Below are positions 34,426-41,259 of a stretch of 64,000 bases of DNA, piece by piece. The DNA is from a virus. The stretch spans positions 25,344 through 89,343 of IMG/VR virus record IMGVR_UViG_3300019487_000026, one strand, 5' to 3'. Made by a program: the position numbers and the translations under genes. The notes below the pieces were generated by a model. It searched no databases. It saw nothing but the letters and a program-made list of their open reading frames with translations, and was not told the origin of the DNA. Position 1 is the first letter of the stretch; every line of letters starts with the position of its first letter.

Positions 34426-34499
34426 GGTGACTCTAGTGTAGTGGTAGCACAATTCGCTGTGAACGAGTTAGCCAGGGTTCAATTCCCGGAGCCACCCCA
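34426..34499 (+). tRNA. trnH: tRNA-His(GTG) with encoded G-1
   Basis: Counting from G-1 (paired with C73), acceptor GTGACTC/GAGCCAC has an A-C mismatch at 4-69. Anticodon arm ATTCG-CTGTGAA-CGAGT. CCA encoded. Since G-1 is in the DNA, bacterial-type RNase P processing would suffice without Thg1. Confidence 0.85.
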
Positions 34500-34512
34500 C
34501 AATTGGGTTCAA

Positions 34513-34520
34513 TATAAATA
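34513..34520 (+). promoter_or_regulatory. T4-type late promoter (TATAAATA)
   Basis: Perfect consensus, predicted start near 34526, before the endonuclease gene at 34555. Confidence 0.6.
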
Positions 34521-34554
34521 CGCCTGTTCGGCGAACCGCCGCAAGGAGAATATA

Positions 34555-34971
34555 ATGAACACCAAAGATCAAGGAAGTCTCGGAGTGCTAGTTGTAATGC
34601 AGCAGGCAGTACAAAAAGGGTATATAGTTTGCGTTCCGTATGGTGATAACCAACGATACGATCTTCTGTTTGATAGAAACGGTCAATACCAACGTGTACA
34701 AGTCAAATATATAACACCCAAAGATGGAAGAATAAAACTAAAGCTCTTCACTGTAATGCATGACAAAAATAGAACCACTGAAAGAAAGTATCGTCGGGTA
34801 AAATATACAGCAAAAGATATTGACTTTTTTGCAATTGTGAACGCAAACACACATGAAGTGTATATGATCCCGTTGAGTGAAATAAATGGGCACTCAGAAA
34901 TGGTACTTCGAACAGACGAAGATTTGCGTAAAAGTAGCAAGGCTCGTCTAGCTAAGAATTATTTGATGTAA
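34555..34971 (+). CDS. PD-(D/E)xK homing-type endonuclease
   Basis: 138 residues. YDLLFDRNGQYQRVQVKY (about 36-53) is the D ... QVK core seen in intron-associated PD-(D/E)xK endonucleases (I-Ssp6803I-like). It is free-standing, between tRNA-His and tRNA-Ser, without intron boundaries. AAGGAGA site. Confidence 0.7.
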   Translation: MNTKDQGSLGVLVVMQQAVQKGYIVCVPYGDNQRYDLLFDRNGQYQRVQVKYITPKDGRIKLKLFTVMHDKNRTTERKYRRVKYTAKDIDFFAIVNANTHEVYMIPLSEINGHSEMVLRTDEDLRKSSKARLAKNYLM

Positions 34972-34977
34972 TAAAAT

Positions 34978-35068
34978 GGAAGGTAAACTGACAAGGCGTC
35001 AGGCTCGTTTGCTAAACGAAGAGAGCGACCTAACGTTGCTTGAGTTTCGATTACTCTGCCTTCCTCCA
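34978..35068 (+). tRNA. trnS: tRNA-Ser(GCT)
   Basis: Acceptor GGAAGG/CCTTCC, loop TTGCTAA, long variable arm AGCGAC/GTTGCT, CCA encoded. U73 rather than the usual G73. Confidence 0.85.
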
Positions 35069-35131
35069 AATATCACCATAGTGAAATTGGAGATCATCTA
35101 ACCCTGCGAAGGTTCGTTTTGGTTTCGCAAG

Positions 35132-35139
35132 CATAAATA
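35132..35139 (+). promoter_or_regulatory. T4-type late promoter (CATAAATA), leaderless
   Basis: Predicted start 35145 is the A of the HNH gene's ATG; there is no Shine-Dalgarno site. Confidence 0.6.
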
Positions 35140-35144
35140 GTGAT

Positions 35145-35585
35145 ATGAAAACAAAATATTGTCCTCGTTGTGAAGAAGATAAAGCACTCGCTGAGTTCTC
35201 ACATAAGAACAAAGCGAAAAAGATATTAGCTGATCATTGTAAGGTGTGTGTTCGTTCTTATGCTAAGGAACACTACGAAGCGAACAAGAAACAGTATAAG
35301 GAACGAGCAGCTCGTAATCATCAGAAAACGATAGAGTGGTATCGTAAATTGAAAGAGTCGTTGCAGTGTTGCTGGTGCGGTGAAAAAACTAGTTGTACAT
35401 TAGATTTTCATCACGTGGATGCCAGCAAAGAGTTTGAGATTGGGACGGGCTTTTACAAAGTATCTAGGAAAACATTGATTGCAGAATTAGCAAAATGTGT
35501 GTGCTTGTGTGCGAATTGTCATCGCAAAGTTCATGCTGGATTGATTGATCTTCCAGCACACATAAAGCGCATTACTATAAAGTAA
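35145..35585 (+). CDS. HNH endonuclease with N-terminal zinc site
   Basis: 146 residues. N-terminal CPRCEE ... CKVC; then CCWCGEK, DFHHVD (the HH pair, ~85-90) and CANCHRKVH. It is a compact HNH nuclease of the type that homes into phage genomes. It sits between tRNAs and is predicted to be translated from a leaderless late mRNA. Confidence 0.85.
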   Translation: MKTKYCPRCEEDKALAEFSHKNKAKKILADHCKVCVRSYAKEHYEANKKQYKERAARNHQKTIEWYRKLKESLQCCWCGEKTSCTLDFHHVDASKEFEIGTGFYKVSRKTLIAELAKCVCLCANCHRKVHAGLIDLPAHIKRITIK

Positions 35586-35586
35586 T

Positions 35587-35658
35587 ATCGCGTCCGACGG
35601 ATTCGGGCCTGTGTTTGCGAAACACGGTGAAACCGTTCGACTCGGTTACGCGGTGCCA
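35587..35658 (+). tRNA. trnR: tRNA-Arg(GCG), reduced D-arm
   Basis: Acceptor ATCGCGT/ACGCGGT, anticodon arm TGTGT-TTGCGAA-ACACG, T-arm AACCG-TTCGACT-CGGTT, G73 and CCA. The D region (CCGACGGATTCGGG) leaves no room for normal positions 8-9. Confidence 0.75.
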
Positions 35659-35667
35659 AAATATAAC

Positions 35668-35741
35668 GGTGGCATGGTGTAATGGTAGCATAGGAGTCTG
35701 TCTAACTCTTGGCAGGGGTTCAATTCCCCTTGTCACCGCCA
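35668..35741 (+). tRNA. trnD: tRNA-Asp(GTC)
   Basis: Acceptor GGTGGCA/TGTCACC, loop CTGTCTA, G73, CCA encoded. Confidence 0.9.
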
Positions 35742-35742
35742 T

Positions 35743-35829
35743 GGATGACGACTGGCATTGGCGACCAGAGCAGTCTGTAAAACTGTATCCCTTCGGGGAG
35801 ACTAGGTTCGATTCCTAGGTCATCCACCA
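35743..35829 (+). tRNA. trnY: tRNA-Tyr(GTA)
   Basis: Acceptor GGATGAC/GTCATCC, loop CTGTAAA, long variable arm with ATCCCTTCGGGGAG, A73, CCA encoded. One base after tRNA-Asp. Confidence 0.92.
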
Positions 35830-35871
35830 ATTTTATGGTATGCTGTTGTTTTACCTGTTTTGGAGAACAAC

Positions 35872-36741
35872 GTGAACCGTCTTTTACTGCTTGGTTTTAT
35901 GATGTTTTTTGTCTCGAGCGTTTCAGGAAATCAACAATTTGAAACATTTGCTCGACACATGGAACGTGAACATGGTTTCGATAGAAGCGAGATTCATGTT
36001 CTGCTCAAGGGCACGGAACCACTTCAAGACGTGTTGCAAATGTTTCGGCGACCGTCAACTGACAAGTCGTTCGATGAATTTGAACGTTGGTTTATTAATG
36101 AACGTCGAATCAATAATGGTGTAATGTTTTTGATCGAACATCATGACCTGCTCGAACGAGCAGAAAGAGTATACGGAGTACCAGCCCCAATGATTGTCTC
36201 GTTTCTTGGTATCGAAACGAGCTATGGGACGAATATAGGCAAGCACAAGGTGGTTGAGTCACTGATTACGTTGGGCTTCTATGGACATCGTAGGCAAGAA
36301 TATTTCCGCTATGAATTGGAACATTTCCTGGTCACGGCTCGAGAGTTGAATTGGGACCGCAATCAGATCGTTGGATCGTTTGCAGGTGCAATTGGCATTC
36401 CGCAATTTATGCCAAGCAATATTCGTAAGCTTGCTGTCGATTTTGATGGAGATGGTCAGATTGATCTTATCGGAAACAAAGCCGATGCAATTGGTAGTGT
36501 TGGAAATTATCTTCAACAGGCGGGCTGGCGTCGAGGAGAACCAGTAGCAACAAGAATTAAAATCACTGATAAGCGTGGTGGATCATTTGTATTGCGGACC
36601 TTACCTGGTCCAGATCCAGTTCGTTTTCGGATTGAGCATAATTACAAAGTCATCAAACGGTACAATCCGAGCGATAATTATGCAATGACAATTTTCATCC
36701 TTGCTGAAAAAATCAAGGAACGTAGGAAAGGTGAAAACTAA
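35872..36741 (+). CDS. lytic murein transglycosylase B-like (GH103)
   Basis: 289 residues, GTG start after GGAGAAC. Signal peptide (LLLLGFMMFFVSSVSG). Catalytic region GIETSYGT (Glu115) and IPQFMPSN are MltB hallmarks; a DFDGDGQIDLIG Ca-like loop follows. It cleaves peptidoglycan from the periplasm. Lacks a lipobox, so soluble rather than outer-membrane anchored. Role could be lysis or virion entry. Confidence 0.88.
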   Translation: MNRLLLLGFMMFFVSSVSGNQQFETFARHMEREHGFDRSEIHVLLKGTEPLQDVLQMFRRPSTDKSFDEFERWFINERRINNGVMFLIEHHDLLERAERVYGVPAPMIVSFLGIETSYGTNIGKHKVVESLITLGFYGHRRQEYFRYELEHFLVTARELNWDRNQIVGSFAGAIGIPQFMPSNIRKLAVDFDGDGQIDLIGNKADAIGSVGNYLQQAGWRRGEPVATRIKITDKRGGSFVLRTLPGPDPVRFRIEHNYKVIKRYNPSDNYAMTIFILAEKIKERRKGEN

Positions 36742-36746
36742 ACAAA

Positions 36747-36821
36747 GGTGGATTGGTGAAATGGCTATCACACGACTCTCATAAGGTTGAGTAAACGGAT
36801 CGTAACCGTTATCCACTACCA
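36747..36821 (+). tRNA. trnM: tRNA-Met(CAT), elongator or Ile2 type
   Basis: Acceptor GGTGGAT/ATCCACT with G1-T72, D-arm GTGA/TCAC, loop CTCATAA, T-arm AACGG-ATCGTAA-CCGTT, A73, CCA encoded. Confidence 0.85.
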
Positions 36822-36844
36822 ACCACGCACGACCAAAAGTATAT

Positions 36845-36920
36845 GTACTGGCATGCAAACTGGCTAGCGAACAGGCTTTCAACCTGTAATTTGCGGGTTC
36901 AATTCCCGTCCAGTACTCCA
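36845..36920 (+). tRNA. trnE: tRNA-Glu(TTC)
   Basis: Acceptor GTACTGG/CCAGTAC, anticodon arm ACAGG-CTTTCAA-CCTGT, U73, CCA encoded. Confidence 0.88.
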
Positions 36921-36928
36921 AATTTTAT

Positions 36929-37006
36929 GCCCTGGTGGATAAATCGGCAAAATCGCCTCGTTTAGACCGAGGAGTTGTGAGGGTTCGAATCCCTCTCGGG
37001 GCACCA
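36929..37006 (+). tRNA. trnL: tRNA-Leu(TAG) with short variable arm
   Basis: Acceptor GCCCTGG/TCGGGGC, Leu-like D-loop with GGC, anticodon arm CCTCG-TTTAGAC-CGAGG, A73, CCA. Only ~6 nt lie between anticodon and T stems, whereas Leu tRNAs are normally class II. Confidence 0.82.
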
Positions 37007-37010
37007 AGTT

Positions 37011-37091
37011 GTTGCGTAGGAAACACAGTTACTTCATTTCTGCAAAAAATGAGTTAGGAGTTCGATTCTCCTCTTGAATCCTGGACGGAAC
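37011..37091 (+). ncRNA. tRNA-like element (Cys GCA anticodon arm), abnormal acceptor
   Basis: A perfect anticodon arm CATTT-CTGCAAA-AAATG and T-arm AGGAG-TTCGATT-CTCCT are present, but no normal acceptor pairs with them. The ends can pair as GTTGCGTAGG with CCT-GG-ACGGAAC. It starts 4 nt after the previous CCA and shares GTTGCGTAGG and ACTTCAT with elements at 15131 and 40011. A normal tRNA-Cys is at 40952. Confidence 0.45.
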
Positions 37092-37129
37092 TTATGTCAC
37101 TGTATCCGACTTCATCTCAGCTTGATTAT

Positions 37130-37202
37130 GGAGAAGTAGCTTAAGAGAGAGCACGCCCACTCGGAGGGCGCCGCGATGGTTTAAACCCATCCTTCTCCAC
37201 CA
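37130..37202 (+). tRNA. trnR: tRNA-Arg(TCG) with C33
   Basis: Acceptor GGAGAAG/CTTCTCC, stem CGCCC/GGGCG, loop ACTCGGA (C at 33), T-arm GATGG-TTTAAAC-CCATC, A73, CCA. D-loop lacks GG. A normal Arg(TCG) exists at 45141. Confidence 0.75.
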
Positions 37203-37219
37203 ATTTTTAGGAGCGTGTT

Positions 37220-37398
37220 ATGAATGACCAAGAATTTAGAAACTAATTGAAGACGCATGCACAAAAGTGTCTGACATTGATCTTGCTGATATGCTCAAAG
37301 TCAGTAGACCTACAATTGATCGTTGGAGATGTGGTGTTACTTCACCGCACCCCTTCGCGCGGGCGAGTGTTGCAAGGATTGTAAACGCTCTGAAATAA
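37220..37398 (+). pseudogene. small helix-turn-helix protein, frameshifted
   Basis: Reads MNDQEFR then hits a stop; in the -1 frame it continues LIEDACTKVSDIDLADML, then VSRPTIDRWRCGV and VARIVNALK, a Cro/XRE-like HTH of the kind found in many phages. Adding one A in the AGAAACTAA stretch near 37247 would restore a 59-residue gene. GGAG site upstream. Confidence 0.65.
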
Positions 37399-37401
37399 AT
37401 A
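37394..37401 (+). promoter_or_regulatory. T4-type late promoter (AATAAATA), leaderless
   Basis: Predicted start 37407 coincides with the A of the next ATG. Confidence 0.6.
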
Positions 37402-37406
37402 CCGGT

Positions 37407-37778
37407 ATGAAACTCCTAGAAGTCATTACCGACGACGAAATTGAACAATTCAAGCAAGCATTCCATATGTTTATGAACAGTAAACTACGGAATCAATGGC
37501 TTGGAGGTGATGTCATTCAGGTATACATGCGGAAGGGCATTCACGTTATTGGTCGTCAAGCATTCAAGACGCTTGATATCGCAAACATTCAGATCGACGA
37601 AAGTGAGCGGGGAAAAGGCGTTGGGATGAGACTGATTGACTGGTTGCATGAACAGAATCCCTTTGAAGTTACATACGTAGAGAGCTTGCAGAATCTACGT
37701 TTGTATGCAAGTCTTAAGCAACGTGGTTGGATTGATGTTCCAAATTCTCAACCACCTAGTGTGTATAAAACAAAGTAA
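37407..37778 (+). CDS. GNAT-type N-acetyltransferase with capsid-targeting-like start
   Basis: 123 residues. MKLLEVITDDEIEQF N-terminus, then ESERGKGVGMRLIDWL (about 65-80), the acetyl-CoA pyrophosphate loop R-x-x-G-x-G. Substrate unknown. Predicted leaderless late mRNA. Confidence 0.75.
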   Translation: MKLLEVITDDEIEQFKQAFHMFMNSKLRNQWLGGDVIQVYMRKGIHVIGRQAFKTLDIANIQIDESERGKGVGMRLIDWLHEQNPFEVTYVESLQNLRLYASLKQRGWIDVPNSQPPSVYKTK

Positions 37779-37791
37779 ATTTCTCCGTAGA

Positions 37792-37853
37792 GCGTGAGGG
37801 TTAGCGTACAACGTTTGGGGCGTTGTGGATCAGGTTCGAGTCCTGCTCACACA
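37792..37853 (+). tRNA. trnP: tRNA-Pro(TGG), abnormal: no paired D-arm or acceptor as usually built
   Basis: Anticodon arm CAACG-TTTGGGG-CGTTG and T-arm CAGG-TTCGAGT-CCTG are clear. Pairing GCGTGAG with CTCACAC (one mismatch) leaves only 10 nt for the D region; assigning a D-arm (GCG ... CGT) leaves the acceptor unpaired. The 3' end reads AGCA, not CCA. Confidence 0.55.
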
Positions 37854-37863
37854 GCAGAATAAC

Positions 37864-37937
37864 AGGTCGCTAGTGTAATGGCAGCATGACAACCTCCAAA
37901 GTTGTTGGTGGGAGTTCAAGTCTCTCGCGACCTGCCA
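37864..37937 (+). tRNA. trnW: tRNA-Trp(CCA)
   Basis: Acceptor AGGTCGC/GCGACCT, anticodon arm ACAAC-CTCCAAA-GTTGT, G73, CCA encoded. Confidence 0.92.
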
Positions 37938-37946
37938 AATTGTAAT

Positions 37947-38025
37947 GCAGCTCTGGCAGAGGTGGTCCTACATGCGTGTGCCTGAAGAGCACAAGATCTC
38001 AGTTCGATTCTGGGGGGCTGCACCA
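37947..38025 (+). tRNA. trnF: tRNA-Phe(GAA)
   Basis: Acceptor GCAGCTC/GGGCTGC, anticodon arm TGTGC-CTGAAGA-GCACA, A73, CCA. D-loop is long (GCA ... TGC around ~14 nt). Confidence 0.82.
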
Positions 38026-38045
38026 AAGTTTCGAAGTGAATTGTT

Positions 38046-38133
38046 TCAAGCCGTCTGAAGGGGTTGCAACTCCGACAGATGTATAATGGATTAGCTCACG
38101 ACGCGTCCGGGCTTGTTATGAAACGGCGCTTGA
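38046..38133 (+). ncRNA. structured stretch between tRNA-Phe and tRNA-Leu
   Basis: No gene. TCAAGC-CGT pairs with ACG-GC-GCTTGA across ~88 nt, and inside CGTCTG/CAGATG encloses GGGG-TTGCAA-CTCC, a T-arm-like hairpin. Could be a degenerate tRNA or a processing element. Confidence 0.35.
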
Positions 38134-38170
38134 TCAGCGTTTCTGGCCAAGAACGAGCGAAAAGATTATT

Positions 38171-38254
38171 GGGCAAGTGGGGGAATTGGCAGACCCACCA
38201 CTTTGAGAGGGTGGCGCGTAAAGCGTGCAGGTTCGAATCCTGTTTTGCCCACCA
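38171..38254 (+). tRNA. trnL: tRNA-Leu(GAG)
   Basis: Acceptor GGGCAAG/TTTGCCC, anticodon arm CCACT-TTGAGAG-GGTGG, variable arm GCG-TAAA-GCG, A73, CCA. Confidence 0.85.
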
Positions 38255-38257
38255 AAT

Positions 38258-38353
38258 GGAAGATTGGGTGAGTGGCTTAAACCACCTATCTCGAAAATAG
38301 GAGGGTCGGGGACTAGCTCGGCTCCGTAGGTTCGAATCCTACATCTTCCGCCA
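38258..38353 (+). tRNA. trnS: tRNA-Ser(CGA)
   Basis: Acceptor GGAAGAT/ATCTTCC, anticodon arm CCTAT-CTCGAAA-ATAGG, long variable arm, G73, CCA. Confidence 0.92.
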
Positions 38354-38355
38354 AT

Positions 38356-38433
38356 GCGTTGCTGATGGGAATTGGCAGACCTCATACGCTCAAACCGTAT
38401 GGTTTCTCGGTTCGACTCCGAGGCAACGCACCA
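38356..38433 (+). tRNA. trnL: tRNA-Leu(CAA) with short variable arm
   Basis: Acceptor GCGTTGC/GCAACGC, anticodon arm ATACG-CTCAAAC-CGTAT, Leu-like D-arm, but a 5-nt variable region. A73, CCA. A second Leu(CAA) with a long arm is at 45296. Confidence 0.82.
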
Positions 38434-38436
38434 TTC

Positions 38437-38510
38437 GCGGGTATAGTATAATGGTATTATGCGACATTGCCAGTGTTGAGACGTGGGTTCGATTCCCACT
38501 ACCTGCTCCA
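38437..38510 (+). tRNA. trnG: tRNA-Gly(GCC), normal form
   Basis: Acceptor GCGGGTA/TACCTGC, anticodon arm CGACA-TTGCCAG-TGTTG, U73, CCA. It lacks the insertion seen in the copy at 2481-2582. Confidence 0.9.
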
Positions 38511-38523
38511 GTTGTTGACCCTT

Positions 38524-38531
38524 TGTAAATA
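38524..38531 (+). promoter_or_regulatory. late promoter variant (TGTAAATA)
   Basis: Predicted start near 38537, ahead of isocitrate lyase. Confidence 0.4.
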
Positions 38532-38568
38532 GGTGAAAATGTTGCCATACGACAAAGGAGAGATTCAG

Positions 38569-39843
38569 ATGAAAAAGTTTGGTGCACTTGCAATCGACCT
38601 CGAATGGAAAGATGATCCTCGTTGGAATGGCGTAAAACGACCGTATACTGGCGAAGACGTGTACAAATTACAAGGGTCGATGCCCATCCAGTACACACTA
38701 GCAACTCACGGTGCATATAAACTTTGGAATATGTTGCATGAACGTCCATTCGTCCATGCACTTGGTGCTGTCACGGGCATGCAAGCTTTGCAACAAGTTA
38801 AAGCAGGCTTGCCAGCAATTTATTTGTCGGGTTGGCAAGTTGCAGCTGATGCAAACGACAGCTTGAATATGTATCCTGATCAATCATTGTACGCTACGAC
38901 AAGTGTGCCAACGGTTGTTGAACGTATCAACAACACATTGAGTCGTGCGGACCAAATCCAGCACATGGAAGGGCGAGACGAGATTGATTACTTCGCCCCA
39001 ATCGTTGCTGATGCTGAGGCTGGCTTTGGAGGAGTGCTAAACGCACACGAGCTGATGAAAGCAATGATTCGTGCAGGTGCTGCGGGTGTCCATTTTGAAG
39101 ATCAACTTGCCTCTGTCAAGAAATGTGGGCACATGGGTGGTAAGGTTCTTGTGTCGACCCGTGAAGCTGTTGAAAAACTGGTTGCAGCTCGTCTCGCAGC
39201 CGACATTATGGGTGTGCCTACAGTATTGTTTGCACGAACCGATGCAGAGGCGGCGAACTTGATTACAAACGATGTCGACGAAAATGACAAACCATTCTTG
39301 ACAGGTGAACGAACTGTTGAAGGTTTCTATCGTGTGCGAAACGGTCTCGAACAAGCTATCTCGCGCGGTCTTGCTTATGCACCGTATGCAGATCTTGTGT
39401 GGTGTGAGACGGGAAAACCTGATCTCGAGTTCGCGAAGAAATTTGCGGAAGCGGTGCTGCGTGAAAATCCAACTAAGATGTTGGCGTACAATTGTTCGCC
39501 ATCGTTTAACTGGAAAAAGAATCTTGACGACGCAACGATTGCAAAATTCCAGCACGAGCTTGGAGCGATGGGATACAAGTTCCAATTCATTACGCTGGCA
39601 GGATTCCATGCGTTGAACTACTCGATGTTTGACCTTGCACATGGATATGCTCGACACAATATGTCAGCGTTTGTCGAGCTTCAAGAGAAAGAATTTAAGG
39701 CTGCTGCGGTTGGCTTCACTGCTGTGAAGCATCAGCGCGAAGTTGGGACGAGTTATTTTGATGAGATCACGCAGGTGATCCAGTCGCGCATGTCCTCAAC
39801 AACTGCGTTGAAAGGTTCGACCGAAGAAGAGCAGTTTCACTAA
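38569..39843 (+). CDS. aceA: isocitrate lyase
   Basis: 424 residues, full bacterial length. KKCGHMGGK (184-192, catalytic Cys186), metal-binding [10 protein letters not shown] (147-156), [10 protein letters not shown] (88-97) and the C-terminal TEEEQF are all present. Splits isocitrate to glyoxylate and succinate, the first step of the glyoxylate shunt. Start chosen at the ATG after AAAGGAG. Apparently intact and not truncated. No malate synthase gene in the window. Likely redirects host carbon (inference). Confidence 0.95.
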   Translation: MKKFGALAIDLEWKDDPRWNGVKRPYTGEDVYKLQGSMPIQYTLATHGAYKLWNMLHERPFVHALGAVTGMQALQQVKAGLPAIYLSGWQVAADANDSLNMYPDQSLYATTSVPTVVERINNTLSRADQIQHMEGRDEIDYFAPIVADAEAGFGGVLNAHELMKAMIRAGAAGVHFEDQLASVKKCGHMGGKVLVSTREAVEKLVAARLAADIMGVPTVLFARTDAEAANLITNDVDENDKPFLTGERTVEGFYRVRNGLEQAISRGLAYAPYADLVWCETGKPDLEFAKKFAEAVLRENPTKMLAYNCSPSFNWKKNLDDATIAKFQHELGAMGYKFQFITLAGFHALNYSMFDLAHGYARHNMSAFVELQEKEFKAAAVGFTAVKHQREVGTSYFDEITQVIQSRMSSTTALKGSTEEEQFH

Positions 39844-39848
39844 ACAAA

Positions 39849-39925
39849 CGCAGGGAAGGTGCTGGATTTCCTCGACTGGTTTCATACGCCAGTTCACGTC
39901 GGTTCAATTCCGACCCCTGCAACCA
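39849..39925 (+). tRNA. trnfM: initiator-like tRNA-fMet(CAT)
   Basis: CGCAGGG against CCCTGCA leaves a C1-A72 mismatch, the bacterial initiator hallmark, then A73-CCA. Anticodon arm CTGGT-TTCATAC-GCCAG; the three G-C pairs next to the loop of classic initiators are only partly present. Confidence 0.8.
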
Positions 39926-39928
39926 TTT

Positions 39929-40007
39929 CAGAGTGTAGGAAAGCCTGGCTTAATCCGTCGCGTCCGGAGCGCGAAGACCGTTGGTTCGAATCCAACCACT
40001 CTGACCA
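39929..40007 (+). tRNA. trnP: tRNA-Pro(CGG) with C33
   Basis: Acceptor CAGAGTG/CACTCTG with the Pro-type C1-G72, stem TCGCG/CGCGA, loop TCCGGAG (C at 33), A73, CCA. Confidence 0.78.
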
Positions 40008-40010
40008 ACA

Positions 40011-40134
40011 GCTGCGTAGGTATGGAGTTCTTCATTCCAAACTGCGAACGGGAGTTCGATTCTCTCTTTATCGTCTAGTGGTAAGACAGCAGTCAACAAA
40101 GATGCCAAACCGTTTTAAACTCTGTTGATTAATA
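40011..40134 (+). ncRNA. tRNA-like element with shared GCTGCGTAGG motif
   Basis: Begins 3 nt after the tRNA-Pro CCA. Holds TGGAG-TTCTTCA-TTCCA, a T-arm GGGAG-TTCGATT-CTCTC, a D-arm-like GTCT-AGTGGTA-AGAC and TCAACA ... TGTTGA. Arms are in the order T then D, with no room for an acceptor, so it is not a normal or simple permuted tRNA. Confidence 0.4.
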
Positions 40135-40143
40135 TTTAACAAT

Positions 40144-40219
40144 TGCCTCGTGGTGTAATGGTTAGCATGCTTGCCTTTGAAGCAAGTCGGTGTTGGTTCG
40201 AATCCAGCCGGGGTAGCCA
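40144..40219 (+). tRNA. trnQ: tRNA-Gln(TTG)
   Basis: Acceptor TGCCTCG/CGGGGTA, anticodon arm CTTGC-CTTTGAA-GCAAG, G73, CCA. Confidence 0.92.
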
Positions 40220-40231
40220 TAGGAGATTAGT

Positions 40232-40402
40232 ATGTCCAAGAAAGATGAAAAGAAGAAGCAAAGGCTTCAAGAGAGACTGACCCAACTTGAACAAGAACTG
40301 ACAACTGCACTGACAAAGAAGTCATCTGCAACGACGGAAATCAATGTTCCTGAGTATACGCGGAGGATTCAAGAACTGCGTGAGCAACTAGCGAAAATGT
40401 AA
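40232..40402 (+). CDS. 56-residue coiled-coil protein
   Basis: Lys/Glu/Leu heptads throughout (QRLQERLTQLEQELTTAL). AGGAGA site 8 nt upstream. Confidence 0.65.
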   Translation: MSKKDEKKKQRLQERLTQLEQELTTALTKKSSATTEINVPEYTRRIQELREQLAKM

Positions 40403-40437
40403 TTCGTCAGGTATAATGTTGTCATTAGGAGAAATCA

Positions 40438-40665
40438 ATGCCGAATCCAACATTGAAAGACATGGTGATTGACAATAAAAAGGTTCACTTCATTTTCTAT
40501 CGTGAGAAGGAACTGTGGTACAAGACGGAAACTGGCTTTGAGTTTCCCGTTCCTATCGAAGACGTTGGGAACGCTATCTTTCTTGCGGAAGATAAGGCTC
40601 TGCTGTTCATGCGTTATATTCGCAAGCAGTTGCAAACAATTGAAAAAGCAAAGCAAGAGCAATAA
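40438..40665 (+). CDS. 75-residue protein, unknown
   Basis: Mixed beta then helix (LLFMRYIRKQLQTIEKAKQE). AGGAG site. Between two tRNA-Gln genes. Confidence 0.65.
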   Translation: MPNPTLKDMVIDNKKVHFIFYREKELWYKTETGFEFPVPIEDVGNAIFLAEDKALLFMRYIRKQLQTIEKAKQEQ

Positions 40666-40669
40666 CAAT

Positions 40670-40743
40670 TGGGATGTGGTGTAATGGTAGCATTGCTGGT
40701 TCTGACCCAGTAGGCCAAGGCTCGATTCCTTGCATCCCTGCCA
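40670..40743 (+). tRNA. trnQ: tRNA-Gln(CTG)
   Basis: TGGGATG/CATCCCT leaves a T1-T72 mismatch (weak first pairs are usual for Gln). Anticodon arm GCTGG-TTCTGAC-CCAGT, G73, CCA. Confidence 0.85.
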
Positions 40744-40750
40744 CTAAATA
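40743..40750 (+). promoter_or_regulatory. late promoter variant (ACTAAATA)
   Basis: Overlaps the tRNA 3' end; predicted start near 40756, for the gene at 40781. Confidence 0.4.
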
Positions 40751-40780
40751 CAAGCAATGATTTCTGAGGAGGTGCATGCC

Positions 40781-40936
40781 ATGGAACATATCAGAAAGTT
40801 GCTTGATCGATTATTTGGTAATACGAAAAAACCTGCACCGCGTGTCAAGAAGCCTTTGACAAAGATGGAAATCATGAATCACCTTCGAAAGGAGCGTCTC
40901 AAACGAGAGGCACTTGAAAAGGGCTCCAAAAAATAA
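40781..40936 (+). CDS. 51-residue basic protein
   Basis: Very Lys/Arg rich with a helical end (MEIMNHLRKERLKREALEKG). GAGGAGG site. Possibly nucleic-acid binding. Confidence 0.6.
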   Translation: MEHIRKLLDRLFGNTKKPAPRVKKPLTKMEIMNHLRKERLKREALEKGSKK

Positions 40937-40951
40937 GATAGTTGTAAGCAC

Positions 40952-41026
40952 GACGTGGTGGCAGATTGGACATGCGTCAGCCTGCAAAGCTGTTCTAAAA
41001 GGGTTCGATTCCCTTACACGTCTCCA
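40952..41026 (+). tRNA. trnC: tRNA-Cys(GCA)
   Basis: Acceptor GACGTG/CACGTC, anticodon arm CAGC-CTGCAAA-GCTG, T-arm AAGGG-TTCGATT-CCCTT, U73, CCA. Confidence 0.88.
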
Positions 41027-41041
41027 CTATTTGGAGGAATT

Positions 41042-41197
41042 GTGCGACTCATTTTTGGAATGATCTTATTGTTCATTGTCGATCTGTTGACTCCATTCAT
41101 TCCGCTAGGTTCGCTGCTGTTGGTGTTTGCCGTACTGCACGAACCGACAGCACGACGGCTTGTTAATTACATTGCTGCTGTCCACAACCGACAGTAG
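41042..41197 (+). CDS. 51-residue membrane protein
   Basis: GTG start after GGAGGAA. Two close hydrophobic stretches (LIFGMILLFIVDLL and LGSLLLVFAVLHE). Confidence 0.6.
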   Translation: MRLIFGMILLFIVDLLTPFIPLGSLLLVFAVLHEPTARRLVNYIAAVHNRQ

Positions 41198-41233
41198 TTG
41201 CCCTCAAAGCCCCTTTAGGGTATGGTGGGGTAT

Positions 41234-41241
41234 TCTAAATA
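41234..41241 (+). promoter_or_regulatory. late promoter variant (TCTAAATA)
   Basis: Predicted start near 41247, ahead of clpS. Confidence 0.4.
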
Positions 41242-41259
41242 CCCTTTTTGGAGATATAG

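Noticed and set aside
34426-35585. Group I intron around the tRNA-His/tRNA-Ser region with endonuclease genes
   Set aside because: Both tRNAs are uninterrupted, and no group I core or split exon was seen; the endonucleases look free-standing.
40011-40134. Circularly permuted tRNA (T-arm before D-arm)
   Set aside because: Only 6 nt lie between the T-arm and the D-arm-like stem, leaving no acceptor strands.
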